Origin: Ectocarpus siliculosus
Lineage: Eukaryota; Sar; Phaeophyceae; Ectocarpales; Ectocarpaceae
DNA: 64,000 nucleotides
Direction: 5' to 3'
Assembly (NCBI GenBank): GCA_000310025.1
Contig: FN648501.1
Coordinates: 62,001-126,000, forward strand
Shown here piece after piece: positions 48,801 through 59,800 of the stretch. Positions within the stretch are counted from its first letter, which is position 1. Each line of letters starts with the position of its first letter. The notes beneath the pieces were generated by a model. It had not been told where the DNA came from. It did not search any database and was given only the letters and a program-made list of their open reading frames with translations. The translations under genes were made by a program, and so were the position numbers.

Positions 48801-51307
48801 ACAAGCTTTGGTTCAGTGTGCAGGGCAATCGCTGTCTCGGAGCCGCAGTCCCGCCGCATGTCACTGTCTTTCGCGGGTCTGCTGGTTGTGTTTTTTGTCT
48901 GGATGACAGGTCGGCTTTGAACCCTCTCTGGTTCTGCTCCTCCTCTTTCTTGCCTCTTGTTGCCCTGTATTTCTTCATGAACTCCAGCCAGTTCATTGTA
49001 TCTTGCCTCGTGTCGTCCTGTATTTCTTCATGAACTCCAGCCAGCCCAATGTATCCCAAGTCTATGTTGGCCACAAGCGCCCGGTTCACACGGGCGAGTA
49101 CTTTCTTCACGCCCCTGCGGCAGTGCGCCACTTGCTGTCACGCAGTGGTATCGTCTGCCGGCGTCAGCCGTTGAGGCCACGTGCGGGGGTTTCGTCGCGG
49201 AAATGGCGGAAATCTCTTGTTAGAGACATTTCGCTCGTTGTGGCAAAAGATAACGGGATGGGGCTATCGGTGGGGCGGAAACACGACGGGACCGGGCTTA
49301 CGCAATATTTGGGACCCGAACGTGAAGGCTTGAATGTTTGCCCGGCAATTATTTCGTCGGTGGTCGCCGCGCCGTTGGAATGCGGGCCGGATGGCGTGCG
49401 AGAACACGTGTTTTCCCTCAGAGGATACTTTTTCTTCTTGCGTTTTTTCCGCCCACGCATCGCTGCTCTTGTCGTAGTGGGCCCCGTTCTGCGGAATGAC
49501 AGGGTTACAGAGGCCGAGGGACAGACACGTGTAGTCTTGTCTTTGCCCAGGTCCTACAAACGCCTCTGTGGAACGCGCCGGTGTTCACCTCGCATTTGCA
49601 GCCTCCTCGACGCTACCGATCATTTGTTTTCCGCAGTTGGGACCCTCTCTCTCTCTCTCTCTCTCTCTCGCTCTCTCTCCTTCCCTATTTTATGCCAACC
49701 CCTCTCTCCCCACATTGACATGGAGCGAAAAGTGTGATCGTGCCCTGGGATCTGACCGACTGATTGGCGACCCTTCTTGCTGCCCTCCACGTCCTCTTCC
49801 CCTCTTTGTCACCGTGAAAAGGGCGATGTTCTCTCTCCGAAATAGAGGGGGAGAAGCCGCGGCGCTGGAGCTAGCTGCGGCTTTTCGTGGCGAGGATAAT
49901 GCTCTCTTCAAGCACGAGGTAATGTCCCCTGTGGTTTGTTGTTTAAACCTTCTTGATCTAGCATGTAGCGACACCTATTTGATTTGTCCTTACCTGTCGG
50001 TACTCAGCGGCTTCCTTTTCGAGGAGGGATTTCGGCTCTCCCGGTTGCTCCGACCGCAAACCCGGGCATTACGTGTTTTGACTCCTTTCCTACATCTGCT
50101 GCTACGGTTGTGTCGAAGCGAGCCCAACAGCAGTGATCGCTCCGCTTGCTGGCCTCTCTCTGGGAGTCGTTTTCTTGTGTGTTTCATGCTTCCTAGAGTT
50201 AATAATCAACTGCTCCCAGCGCTGGGTGGACAAGCACTTGTGCGCTTTGTTGCGATGACTTATGACTGCGGTTCCGCACACCCCGTAGACCTCCTTTCAC
50301 AACTCGACTGCTCCAAGACCGAGACGTTGTGATAACCGACAGATACGTGCATCGCGTCAGGTGGCGTACGTCCTCGGGCAGATGCAGCACCCTGCGACCG
50401 TGCCGGCTCTCGGGACCGTTCTCGCAGACCTGGCAGAACACCAGATGGTACGGCACGAGGTGAGGAAAAGGATAAGGCGTTCAAGCTCCGATTGCTTCGT
50501 GCAGCCGAAGCTTACATGCCGAGTCGACGTGAGGGCCATGATCACTGTGGGGCCATGTGTTGTTTTGTCATGAACATGTCCTCTGTGCTGTTGCTGCTGT
50601 GGTTGGTAGCGTTGGTGGTGGTCGCGGTAGGGGGGAATGTGAAGAGAGTGATTCTTCGGGCCTTGGCTAGTCTGATGATGTAAGCAATGAGTTTCCTGTA
50701 ACCAAACGGGTTGTCAACTGCGTTGAGTTGCTTCTGTATTCGAACCTTTTTTTTTTTCTGGAGCTGCTTGCCCGGCTTGAACACGCGTGTAGTGATGTCT
50801 GTTGATATGCTCGCGTCGACGCTGCTGCTGTTGTTGGCGGAATCGGTCTGAGACCGAAGGAGGAGAGATTTGCAGAACAACACCTCCAGATGGTTGCTGT
50901 CCTCACATGGTAGATGGTGTCTTAAATGGACATGTGCTATTATGACATGATTTCCACGAAGATGTGTCTTTCACGTCTTTCCTCGTATTTTGAAATGTTC
51001 CCAACGGCTTCAACAATGTTGAACCATGCAGGTTTCCCACGTTTTATTTTTCTACACGACTTGTTTCGTCGTTGGTTGGCTAGTGTCCATGTTGACAAAT
51101 TAAGCGCGACTGCTTATCTCATTGCTGTGTCCTTTTGGCGTGTGTGCGTGACTTTGGTTTGTCCAGGCGGCGGAAGCTCTCGGAGCGATAGGGGGTAACG
51201 AGGCGGAAGGGCTGCTCAGAACCTTCATGGCGGACGACGTAGTGGCGGTCAAGGAGAGCTGCGAGGTCGCGCTGGATACGATCGACTACTGGTCCAACCG
51301 AGGTTGA
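45899..51307 (+). CDS. DOHH: Deoxyhypusine hydroxylase
   Basis: Hydroxylates deoxyhypusine on eIF5A, the last step of hypusine formation, in the cytosol with a di-iron centre. Eight exons: 45899-46055, 46954-47010, 47236-47318, 47587-47676, 48196-48434, 49822-49918, 50361-50459, 51167-51307; all phases agree. Product 320 residues (family about 300-325). It is a HEAT-repeat protein of two similar halves. The four metal-binding His-Glu pairs are present at 65-66 (LLRHELAY), 98-99 (MVRHEAAEA), 240-241 (LFKHEVAY) and 273-274 (MVRHEAAEA), with the usual 33-residue spacing in each half. The first half starts QPIAKRTHSAFFLRTLG; the linker contains the family's YLSVDPAP. Exon 5 is taken from 48196, because TCQLAL fits the family better than a start at 48205. 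The linker is slightly longer and Gly-rich. The start ATG fits the usual N-terminal length. Confidence 0.95.
46578..46598 (+). repeat. Interstitial telomere-like (TTAGGG)3
   Basis: Three TTAGGG units preceded by GGG, followed by a degenerate GATAGGGATG, inside DOHH intron 1. It is too short for a telomere and may mark a repaired break or chance. Confidence 0.7.
48436..48580 (+). repeat. Imperfect GGTGATGTGATG minisatellite
   Basis: About three imperfect units, each with a GGTGATGTG(A/G)TG core followed by a G/T-rich spacer, in DOHH intron 5 immediately after the donor. Confidence 0.5.
48950..49055 (+). repeat. 53-bp tandem duplication
   Basis: Two adjacent copies, at 48950 and 49003, starting TTGCCTC and sharing CCTGTATTTCTTCATGAACT; a few substitutions separate them. 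They lie in DOHH intron 5. Confidence 0.75.
49645..49679 (+). repeat. (CT)n microsatellite
   Basis: A nearly pure CT run with one interruption (CTCGCT) in DOHH intron 5, about 140 bp before the next acceptor. Confidence 0.85.
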
Positions 51308-53181
51308 CGTGTTTACTCAAACCGGACCCCGTCAAACGTGGACCGACCTAGGCCCAGCCCTCTCTTTGGACACTGCCCTTGACACGGTGCTGATCCTGCT
51401 GCTGTATTCTTGAGGTGATTGCTGCTGCGGGAAGAACTGCTTGGTATGTAGGCTGGTGAGCACGCGTGAGGCACTCGCCAACTAGCAGGTGTTATTTAGC
51501 CAGCACGTGTTATCAAACGCCGGAGGGACTGACTGCCTTCTCCCGGAAGAGCGAGCATCCGTAGAACGTGCTGTGGTGATTGGTGTTGACAGCCGGCGAT
51601 GCATACAGGACAGGTAGGTAGCTGTCTCGGCGCGCTGTGGGGATGGCGTGGTCGGTAACGGGGCGAGAGCTGAGCTGCGTTTTGCGAGATATTGCACTAG
51701 CCATTGTGTCGTCGCAGCGCTTCCAACTGGCTACAATCATCTCCGTACGCTAGGATTTTTGTAGGCATACGGGTAGGCAGGAAGAGGACGGGGGTACTGC
51801 TGAAAATTGTGCAGAGGTAATCTCTCGCGTGGTGTATGCGGCGGAGGTACATTTTTCTGTTGTAAGGATGGTAGTGCGAATGTTCCTGATGGGCTTCTGG
51901 AGACGGTTCCACAACTCTGCCCTGGACGAGGTGACGAATTTCGAAAATCTCAAGATGGAACAACACTCAGTGTTGATCTGCTGTAGCCTGGCGTCTTGTG
52001 GGGTACGAGGCTTGGTGTGTACTGGAATTGGGACTACACTCGTTTGCAGTCGTGCAGCCGCTTGCAGACACGCAGCAACTCCGTCGCTGGCCAACGGTCT
52101 TCTTGATATTAAATCTCGTCGAACCACCACACCGCTGTACAAGTGTTTGCGACACCGTTCACCAAGCTCCTCTGCCGAAACCGTACTTCCTGGAAAGATT
52201 TATGGTAAAGATGTGTAGTAACTGGTACTCTTATACCTTAGCTGAGGTGTCAATCCTGCTGGTTGTTGCCTACACGTACATAGTGAACGAGCGTATCATT
52301 TGGCACGCAGTTTTCTGATTGGTCGAATAACCTCTCGTCGAATGTTGTCGACCGAAGACCCTTGGATGACTGGATGCATTGTCCACGGCCAATGGGTCAG
52401 ACATACTCTTGGGCATGGCATGTCGTCACTTGAAGACTTCGCCGAAGAAGCGACCGCGGTTGTCTTACAAGACTCCGGTCTTGATGCCGGCGAACCATTG
52501 AGAGAACACAGAAAATTGCTGCATCCCTTTGCTCTCTGAGGAGAGCAGCATCCTCCAGGTTCTAAAACCTATGTACGTGTAGAAGTTCAGTACTGTAGTC
52601 CCTTAGATCATCAAATGGCTTCTTGCTCTCTTAACTGGTCAATATGATGGACAGCGGGTTTGGATAGGTACAGTACATGAAAGATCCGCCGGAAGTTGAC
52701 AGAGAAGAAGAGCAGAGGAAAGGGGTTACCTGTTGGTTGGCAGTTGGCAGAACCCGAGGGCAGCGACTGGATACTAAGGACGAAACGGCACGACAGTGTT
52801 CTCTGATTGGTCGAAAAACGAACAGCCTGGTCACCATTCAAATCGTAGTGACGCACGGATGGATCTCTGGGTCTTTCCGCCGTGGTCGACAATTCTATCC
52901 CACAATCGCCGGCATTTCTTTGTGACCCCACCTTGAAGAAATAACAATGCTCCCAAGAGGTACTCGCCTCGATGGCTCGAGGACAAGAAGAAGAGTGCCG
53001 GTGGTGCTACGCCGAGCAGGGCCGCGCCCCTGCCAAACAGGAGCAACGGCAGATTTCTCCCGGGCCCGTGGGGAGGAGAAAGCATGCAGGCGCCAGGCCG
53101 TCTTCGGGCGGATTTCAGGGTTCGTTTCCTGGTCCCCTCCTCCCCGGGACCGGAACGCCGGTGGTTCAACTCGCACGCACT
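51308..53181. other. Intergenic, no gene seen
   Basis: ORFs of up to ~175 codons exist on both strands but overlap and lack recognisable motifs. Nothing else was supported. Confidence 0.45.
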
Positions 53182-53408
53182 CGGCGGAGACCCAGAACAA
53201 CTCCAAAAGTTGGGCGAGGAATATATATGCTACACAGGGGTATATCGTGCACCCGCGTGGCACCGACGCTGCTGGCGGACAGCCTTTGTCTGCTCGGCGG
53301 GGACCCAGAACTCCAGCACTCTCAAACTTGGGCGAGGAAAATGTTGCACCGGGGTGTATGGTTCACCGGCGTGACGCCGACGCTCCTGGGAGACGGCCTT
53401 TGTCGGCG
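53182..53408 (+). repeat. 113-bp tandem duplication
   Basis: Two diverged copies, starting CGGCGGAGACCCAGAAC at 53182 and CGGCGGGGACCCAGAAC at 53295, both containing TTGGGCGAGGAA, a CACCG/CGTGC-rich middle and a CAGCCTTTGTC/CGGCCTTTGTC end. A 175-codon plus-strand ORF runs through both, but its product is not recognisable. Confidence 0.65.
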
Positions 53409-53493
53409 TCGAGGGTGGACACGGACAGCTGGTTGTTCTTTCTTCTACAAGACAAGCTTGTGATCGTCGTATAGACTTCCCGGCAACTTTTGT

Positions 53494-54215
53494 TCACCTA
53501 AAAATCAGGCGCATAGATGAGCAAGATTCGGCAGCAGACCCCCGCTTCACTGCACTATCGTAAGCGTGAATGGCGCATTGCAGTGTGGAAGACTTCCCAG
53601 GCTTCTTAGGCCCCTGATGCTGGCGCTGCTGTACTGCTGTTGCGGGGTGTTCCGGGATGGCGTGCGCCGTTTCCACCGTCGCCGGGTTGAGGTTCTTAGG
53701 CTCCGCTGCCCCCTGCTGCTGTAGGCGCTGCTGCTGGCGCTGCTGTACTGTCGCGGGCTGTTCTGGGATGGAGTGCGTCGTTTCCACCGTCACCGGGTTG
53801 GAGTTCTTGGGCTCCACCGCCCCCTGATGCTGCTGGTGCAGCCCGAACCTATCTCTGTAGTGTCGTGTGGCTGCCAGCTTGGCTACAACCTCCTCCACCC
53901 TCTCTTGACCTCCGGGTATGATTTCCAGGGGGTCTTCGCCGTGGGGTCGATCAGCTGGTCCCCCAGACGAAAGACCTGCTGCTGCACCAACAGGCGGGGT
54001 TCGGTACGCGCGCCTTCTTTCAGGTACCCGGGTACCCGCCGTCCGCACTCCTCCCACGCCTCGCTAACCTTTGTGTGGCGTGCCAAGTTCCAGGGTTCCA
54101 CCTCAAGTACCTGATCGGAGAGACACGGTATAGTAGTAGTGGCGACACGATTTGAAAAGCTTGGTAGGCATGGAGAGATTTGAAAAACCGTTAGAGTCCC
54201 CTCGCTCGTGGCCAC
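53494..54215 (-). pseudogene. Frameshifted ORF, possible Myb/SANT-like transposon-related protein
   Basis: One frame (54215-53883) reads VEPWNLARHTKVSEAWEECG and RVPGYLKEGARTEPRLL, then stops after VKRGWRRL. A second frame over the same DNA continues with EEVVAKLAATRHYRDRFGLH and a Gln-rich tail. The spacing of Trp residues and the RHYRDRF end recall Myb/SANT-like domains found in transposon proteins, read across a frameshift. The tail holds a 38-residue (114-bp) tandem duplication around EPKN(S/L)NP and TVET. The family assignment is tentative. Confidence 0.32.
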
Positions 54216-54852
54216 GGGGAAGCACCGGCTAACTTATCTATATCTCATGTATTTCACCGCCTCAAGTCTCACCAACCACTCACTTCCGTCTTTGTGTGTG
54301 TGTGTCTCTCTCTTCTCCGTCGAAATCAACACACGGACGGGCGTACCAATGTATGCAGCGGCCGTCCATGCTGTTGAGCGGGTGATTGGGGGCAGACGGT
54401 CAACGCTTTCACCCAGGGAGAGGCAACGGCTGGGTGGTCGCCATGCTCAAGCTGCGATCAATCCATTAACGTTACACGCCCTTCTACGTCTATGTAGCTT
54501 AGTTACGGTTTCTTGGTGCTTCGGTGCAGATTTCTCCGAAAAGATCCTGTTTGTTTGCGCGCGACAAAAACTAAGATTTGCGCACGGCGACGGAATCGCC
54601 GTCTGTTTCCGCTACAGGACCGAGGCTCCTACATTCAGTGGGTTGGGGCGTACGTGAAACAAAACTGGCAGGTGTAAAAAAATCACGATATCATGTCTGT
54701 CTGTGGTTGCATGCGCGTTCGTAAGCGCGATTTTGGAAGTGTTTTTGACCTTGCGCAAGCGTTCAGCATCGATCGCAGCAACCCAGAGCTTCATGACAGA
54801 CAATACTCAGTCCGACCTTGAAGTTGTGCGCGCTTCCTTGCACCTCGGTACC

Positions 54853-54892
54853 ATAGTTCAACCGGGTAAGGTATAGTTCAACCGGGTAAGGT
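54853..54892 (+). repeat. 20-bp perfect tandem duplication
   Basis: Two adjacent copies of ATAGTTCAACCGGGTAAGGT with no differences. Confidence 0.85.
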
Positions 54893-55282
54893 ATATTGTT
54901 CGGGGTGGGGGTGGCTTTTCGTGCTTTGTACGTGTGAGATATCCTAGAGCACACCAAAAATCGAAGGCATCGAACTTATTTGCGGGTACGGGCATATCGC
55001 CGAGTATCGGGAAGCTGCCGTTGCTGCATCAAGCCGGAAATTGCAGCTCGCAGCCTCGAAATTCTCCAACGATGTACAAGTATGCATACACAAACATGGA
55101 CGGCTAGCCATTTGGCTCGGTAGGGCGACCCAATCAGCTTGTCTGCGCGTTGCTTGGATCAGGACACCACGGAATCACAGCCAAAGGTACGCGCCATGGT
55201 AGGTGCAATGTGAGCTTCTTCTTTGGATCTTTCTCTTTTTCAAATTTATTTGTGCACAAACCATAAAACATGCGAATCTCAC

Positions 55283-55472
55283 CGCATCAAGGAGCCTCAA
55301 AAGCAAAGCCATCTTCTCATCACGCCGCGGGCGCCTCATCTCGGCCCGGGCTTTCCTGCTGGCTTCCAGACCCTTCGCCTTCCTGGCGGCGCGGCGTCTC
55401 TTGTCCGCCTCGATGACCCGATGGCGGTACGCGCGGTACCCGCGCAATGCGCGGGTATTTCGCATTTCAAAA
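55283..55472 (-). CDS. Isolated coding exon candidate, basic helical protein
   Basis: On the minus strand a TGCAG acceptor precedes 190 nt that stay open and end at GCG followed by a GTGAGA donor (phase 2 in, phase 0 out). The product is strongly basic and helical: ALRGYRAYRHRVIEADKRRR, then KARAEMRRPRRDEKMALLLR and LLDA. Both the codon use and the clean splice sites suggest a real exon. Partner exons were not found. The ending loosely recalls a BAG-type helix, which I regard as unproven. Confidence 0.4.
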
Positions 55473-56803
55473 CTGCATGGACCCGCTTGGCACGTGTGAC
55501 AGCCATGACACGCTGCTGTATGTAGTGTATGCACATCGGCAGTAGAAAATACAACGCCAGACACCAAGGGAGGGGGGCTCCCTTGTAGCCCCAGATAAAT
55601 ATAACCCCAGATAAAATAAGGCGGAGAGAGGGAGGCAGGAGGGAGAGTGAGCTAGAGGCTTGCAATAGCTGATAGACTTTCTCTCGGGGAGCGGCGAAGC
55701 GTATTTGTAGCTACAGCAGTGGGGGATCCGAAACCCGAAGCGTTGTCAATCCCACCGCATGTGCGCCATTGCGCCGCACTGCTGCTGCGGTGCTGCGCAC
55801 GGTGGTTGAAGTTGACAGAAACAAGTTGAATTTTGGCCTGGCTCGTTGGAACACGAAGGCTTTTGTACAGGTGATCGACTTCGACGAAAGCCCTTGCAGT
55901 TAAGTTCAGCTCGATCGCTGCTGGTGGAGCTCTCTGCCTCGATCAAAGCCGACTGCGTGCTGAAAGAGATCTCGTCTGTCCGCTCTCTGAAACGGACGAA
56001 GTTTTTTATTGTTGAGATGAGAATGGCATATCATCAACGTCTTCTCGCATTGCGCTGGAGGGGAATCGACAGGGCCTTATCAGCAGGTGAGGTGGTCCGT
56101 TTGCCCTTCCTATGTCGGTTCCCGTCTTTCTCCTTGTCTCTTCGCTCCTGTCCGACATAGGGAAGTAGAGACATGTAACAGCAGCAGATGCAAGCGGCAC
56201 CGAGGTATTACACCGCACGCAGAGAGATGGTGACACCGCACAGAACAGCAATGTATTATATTATAGCAGTCACCATAAGCTGCGAATGTCAGGGTGTGCT
56301 TTCGACGGTTGGGTCACGTCGCGTCGTGCATCGTGTCTCAATAGTATGCTATATGTCTGCAACCACACCACGCACCATGGTTATAGTCTACAAAGTCCTG
56401 GTAGTAGAGCCAGCGTCAAATGCCTCGGGTTTCGTCCTCCTGACTAATATAATATCCATGTTTTTGAGCGGTGTACCCGCTCGGGTAAAAATGTAAATTT
56501 GTTGGATGAAATCGAGAGAGCGGTAGAGGGTAGAGGACACGACCCGTTGTTTTCCAACACTGACTGCACCTTGACAGACCCTCAATGTCAGATTGATGTA
56601 CAAGTCTACAGCAGCAGTAGTCTGTCTTTAAGTCGCGTCCCCACACGCGCGTCAACGGATGTGAAAAGGATTATTAGGAAAAAGGATGTACAAGTAGTTA
56701 CCTAAAAGATCGTGCCACGTCCAAGTAGTTTGAGGGGAATACACCGTTCGTTGCAGTTTTGTTCGATATTGCGGACTTTTTGCTACAGGCTTGCCCCTCT
56801 GAG
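55473..56803. other. Upstream region of the acyl-CoA dehydrogenase gene
   Basis: No further gene recognised. CTACAGCAG-type motifs occur near 55,713 and 56,610. Sequence just before 56804 includes TTTTTGCTACAG, so the first coding exon may be preceded by a spliced 5' UTR. Confidence 0.4.
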
Positions 56804-59800
56804 ATGCTCCCGCCCTTGCCGACAATAGCAGCATCAGTGACGCCGGCAGCAACACCTGCAGCAACTTCGAACGCCGGGTGTCGAGGTATCAACAGCAAAG
56901 CTACAGCGGTAGGCTTTGCTCCCCCGCTACGCCCCGCGCACCCTCGTAGGGTGGGGATGCAGCTGGGGGCAGGGTCTGCGATGACTACCACTGCCCCCAC
57001 CTGTTGCGGGAATGTGCGGCGGCTGACCACATCATCGAGGGATTTCCAAGAGGAGGAGGAGATGATCCGAGATACAGGTACAGCAGTAGGTCATGGTGAC
57101 GCGTGGTTCGTGCTGTATCGGTGGCGGATCGAAGCACATGCCTGACCTGTGCATATCTTCGTGAAGTGGGATGCTCATGTGTGCTCGGTAGACCCCCCCA
57201 GTCAGCCACCTTCAACGGCGACGAGGCATTAATATGCGCTGGTACGACTGCAACATTTGCCCACAACAATTTTGTTTGGAATGAACAAGACGGAGGTCTT
57301 CGAGGACATACCATCGTACGTTTTCTAGTTGACATTTTGTTTCACAGGACGGGCGCATCATCTGGCAAGAACATAGGCACTCGATCCCGTGCCGCACTCT
57401 GAGCTATCTTGTGCTGTACACAACGGGCCCGAAGATAAGAAACGTGATAAATCACATCGAGGCTCCGCTTCTTATGTCGTCGCCACTGTCGAGCAGAGGT
57501 TGCAGCATGGTAAAGTATAGTGTACGATCCACCGCTGAGCTATGGTTCCTAGAACTACTTTCTTATTTTTCGTGAAAATTTGAGCCTCCGTGTCTCAACG
57601 AAATATCTCGCAACTGCGGACCCGTTCTGTACCTCAAAAATGTGACACCGCCGGTGGAAAAGTCTCCAAGTTCGCAGCGGACGTGATCGGGCCGCGAGTC
57701 CGGGATATGGACACGGAGAGCACCATGGACCCAACTGTAGTTTCGGGGTTGTTCGAGCACGGTCTGATGGGCATCGAGGCTCCGGAAGAGTTCGGGGGTG
57801 AGACTTGAAAGTTTCGTGCGTTCTGTTGCGGATTTTGTTGGGTGTTTCTTTTTGTTTTTAGGTAGGCTGACGATACCTACCTGTCGTTTGTTTTGCCGTA
57901 TTGTTGTTTTCTCTCAATGCCGTAGTGTACTTGTATCGGTTGATGGGCTGGTGACTCGACAGACTGATCGATTTGACGCTTTTTTCTTTCAATTCTGGTA
58001 TGACATTTGTCATTTCCTTCTTTTTTCTCTTGGGCAATAGCATAAAGTCAGCGTCTGTTGCGGACTAACATCGATCCAGGCAGCGGCCTCAACTTTATGT
58101 CGGCGTGCATCGTTGTGGAGGAGGTCGCCAAGGTCGATCCGGCTGTCGCGGTCCTTGTGGACATCCAGAACACCCTCATCAGCAATATGCTTAGGTGAGG
58201 CGGGTCGACATAGAACAAGATTGGCGCTTTCGCGCTCTAGGGGGCGAAGGCGGTGGGGGCTTGTGTTTTCTCCAGGCCCTTCGACTAACCACGTGTCACA
58301 TACATAAGGTCGTCATTTTTTTTTATACTCTTGAGACAACACCATAGCCTTCCTAGACAACACCGTAGCTTCCTATCCCGCGCTAGGTACGGTAGGTCCT
58401 CAGGCCTCCCTTTCGGCAACAGAAACCGCTGCAATACGCCTTGTGGCACAAACACGCAACGAATTCAACGCACAAACGGCGACAAGGTTCTGGGGCAGCA
58501 GAGAGCTGCAGGAGAAGTACTTCCCCAAACTCTGCTCCGGCTCCGTTTCGAGCTTCTGCCTGTCCGAGGTCGGGTCGGGAAGCGACGCCTTCAGCCTCGC
58601 CACGAAAGCCACGCTCTCTCCGGACGGATCCTACTACACCATTGAGGTATGCGGGAAAGAGTCAAGAACAAGAAAAATGATTGTCTTCTGCTGTTGCTGT
58701 GTACGTGGTGCCTTGCTTCACTTTTTTCGTTCTTGAGCCGAAAAAGTTGAACGAACGTTGAGCTGGGATTGGGTTTGTTCGGTCTTCAATAGAAATAAAG
58801 CAACTACTCATTCGAATTGGATTGTGCTCAGTTTGTCCGCACGCTCAGGCTCGGTTTGAGTTCCCTCCCTCCAATCAGACGCCGGGTGTTCGTTGTTGCC
58901 GTTACTCCTACTGCTGCTGCTTTTTACTCCTGTCTACTGCTGTTGCGCGCGTGTAAGGGAGAAAAGCTATGGATCTCTAACGCAGAGCAGGCGGAGCTGT
59001 TCTTCGTGTTCGCCAACGTCGACCCTTCGAAGGGGTACAAAGGCATCACTTGCTTCATCGTAGAAAAAGGTTAGAGCGGACGGGGGGGGGGGGGGGTAGA
59101 TATCCTCGTCTTGCTTATAAAAGTGGGCCATTTGACCATTCACAAAGAACTCCTACACATTCTGACGTGGAAGAGCATCGGTGGGAGGGGAAACCACACC
59201 TAACCTCGTCCACGGCAGAATGTGGTTCTGTTTGTGGGAAAAGCGTGAAAAGATCTCGCCGTTGTGCTGACACGATTGTACACGCCCGGACATGGGGATG
59301 GCTACTGACGAGGTTGAAGAACTGGGGCGTGTTGAAGCCAGATGCTTCTTCCTTACTGTTTTTTTCACTCTTGTCTGCATCGTTTCGGGAGGGGCGAGGG
59401 GCCGCTGTCTTCTTTTATTGTTCCGATTACTTGGGTGGTGCTTTTGCGAATATGTAGTAGGCGTGTTTCGTCCTCCTTTTTCAGAGGGTGGAGGGCTTAC
59501 CTTCGGTCCTATGTAGGGTCTGACCAAAAAACGTGAAACAGCAGCCATGTACGAAGATACACCCCCTTCATGTCGATAGGACAGATGGGCTAGGGAAAAC
59601 ATTTTTCAGCCACCTTTGGCAAAGTAGGAAGGAACGATTGGCCATCAGTGATCGGTCCTGTGGGAACATTGTTCTGTCCTCTCGAGGACGCGTGGTCAAT
59701 GGTCTAAACGCTAACGCATGCAAAACATGAGAGCACGCCCCGCATCGTGAACCGCTAAGTACTTATTTCCATATCTCGTTTCTGTTTGTCGCATGTCTGG

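Noticed and set aside
53182-53474. Plus-strand ORF over the 113-bp duplication as a gene
   Set aside because: 113 bp is not a multiple of three, so the two copies are read in different frames, and no motif is recognisable.
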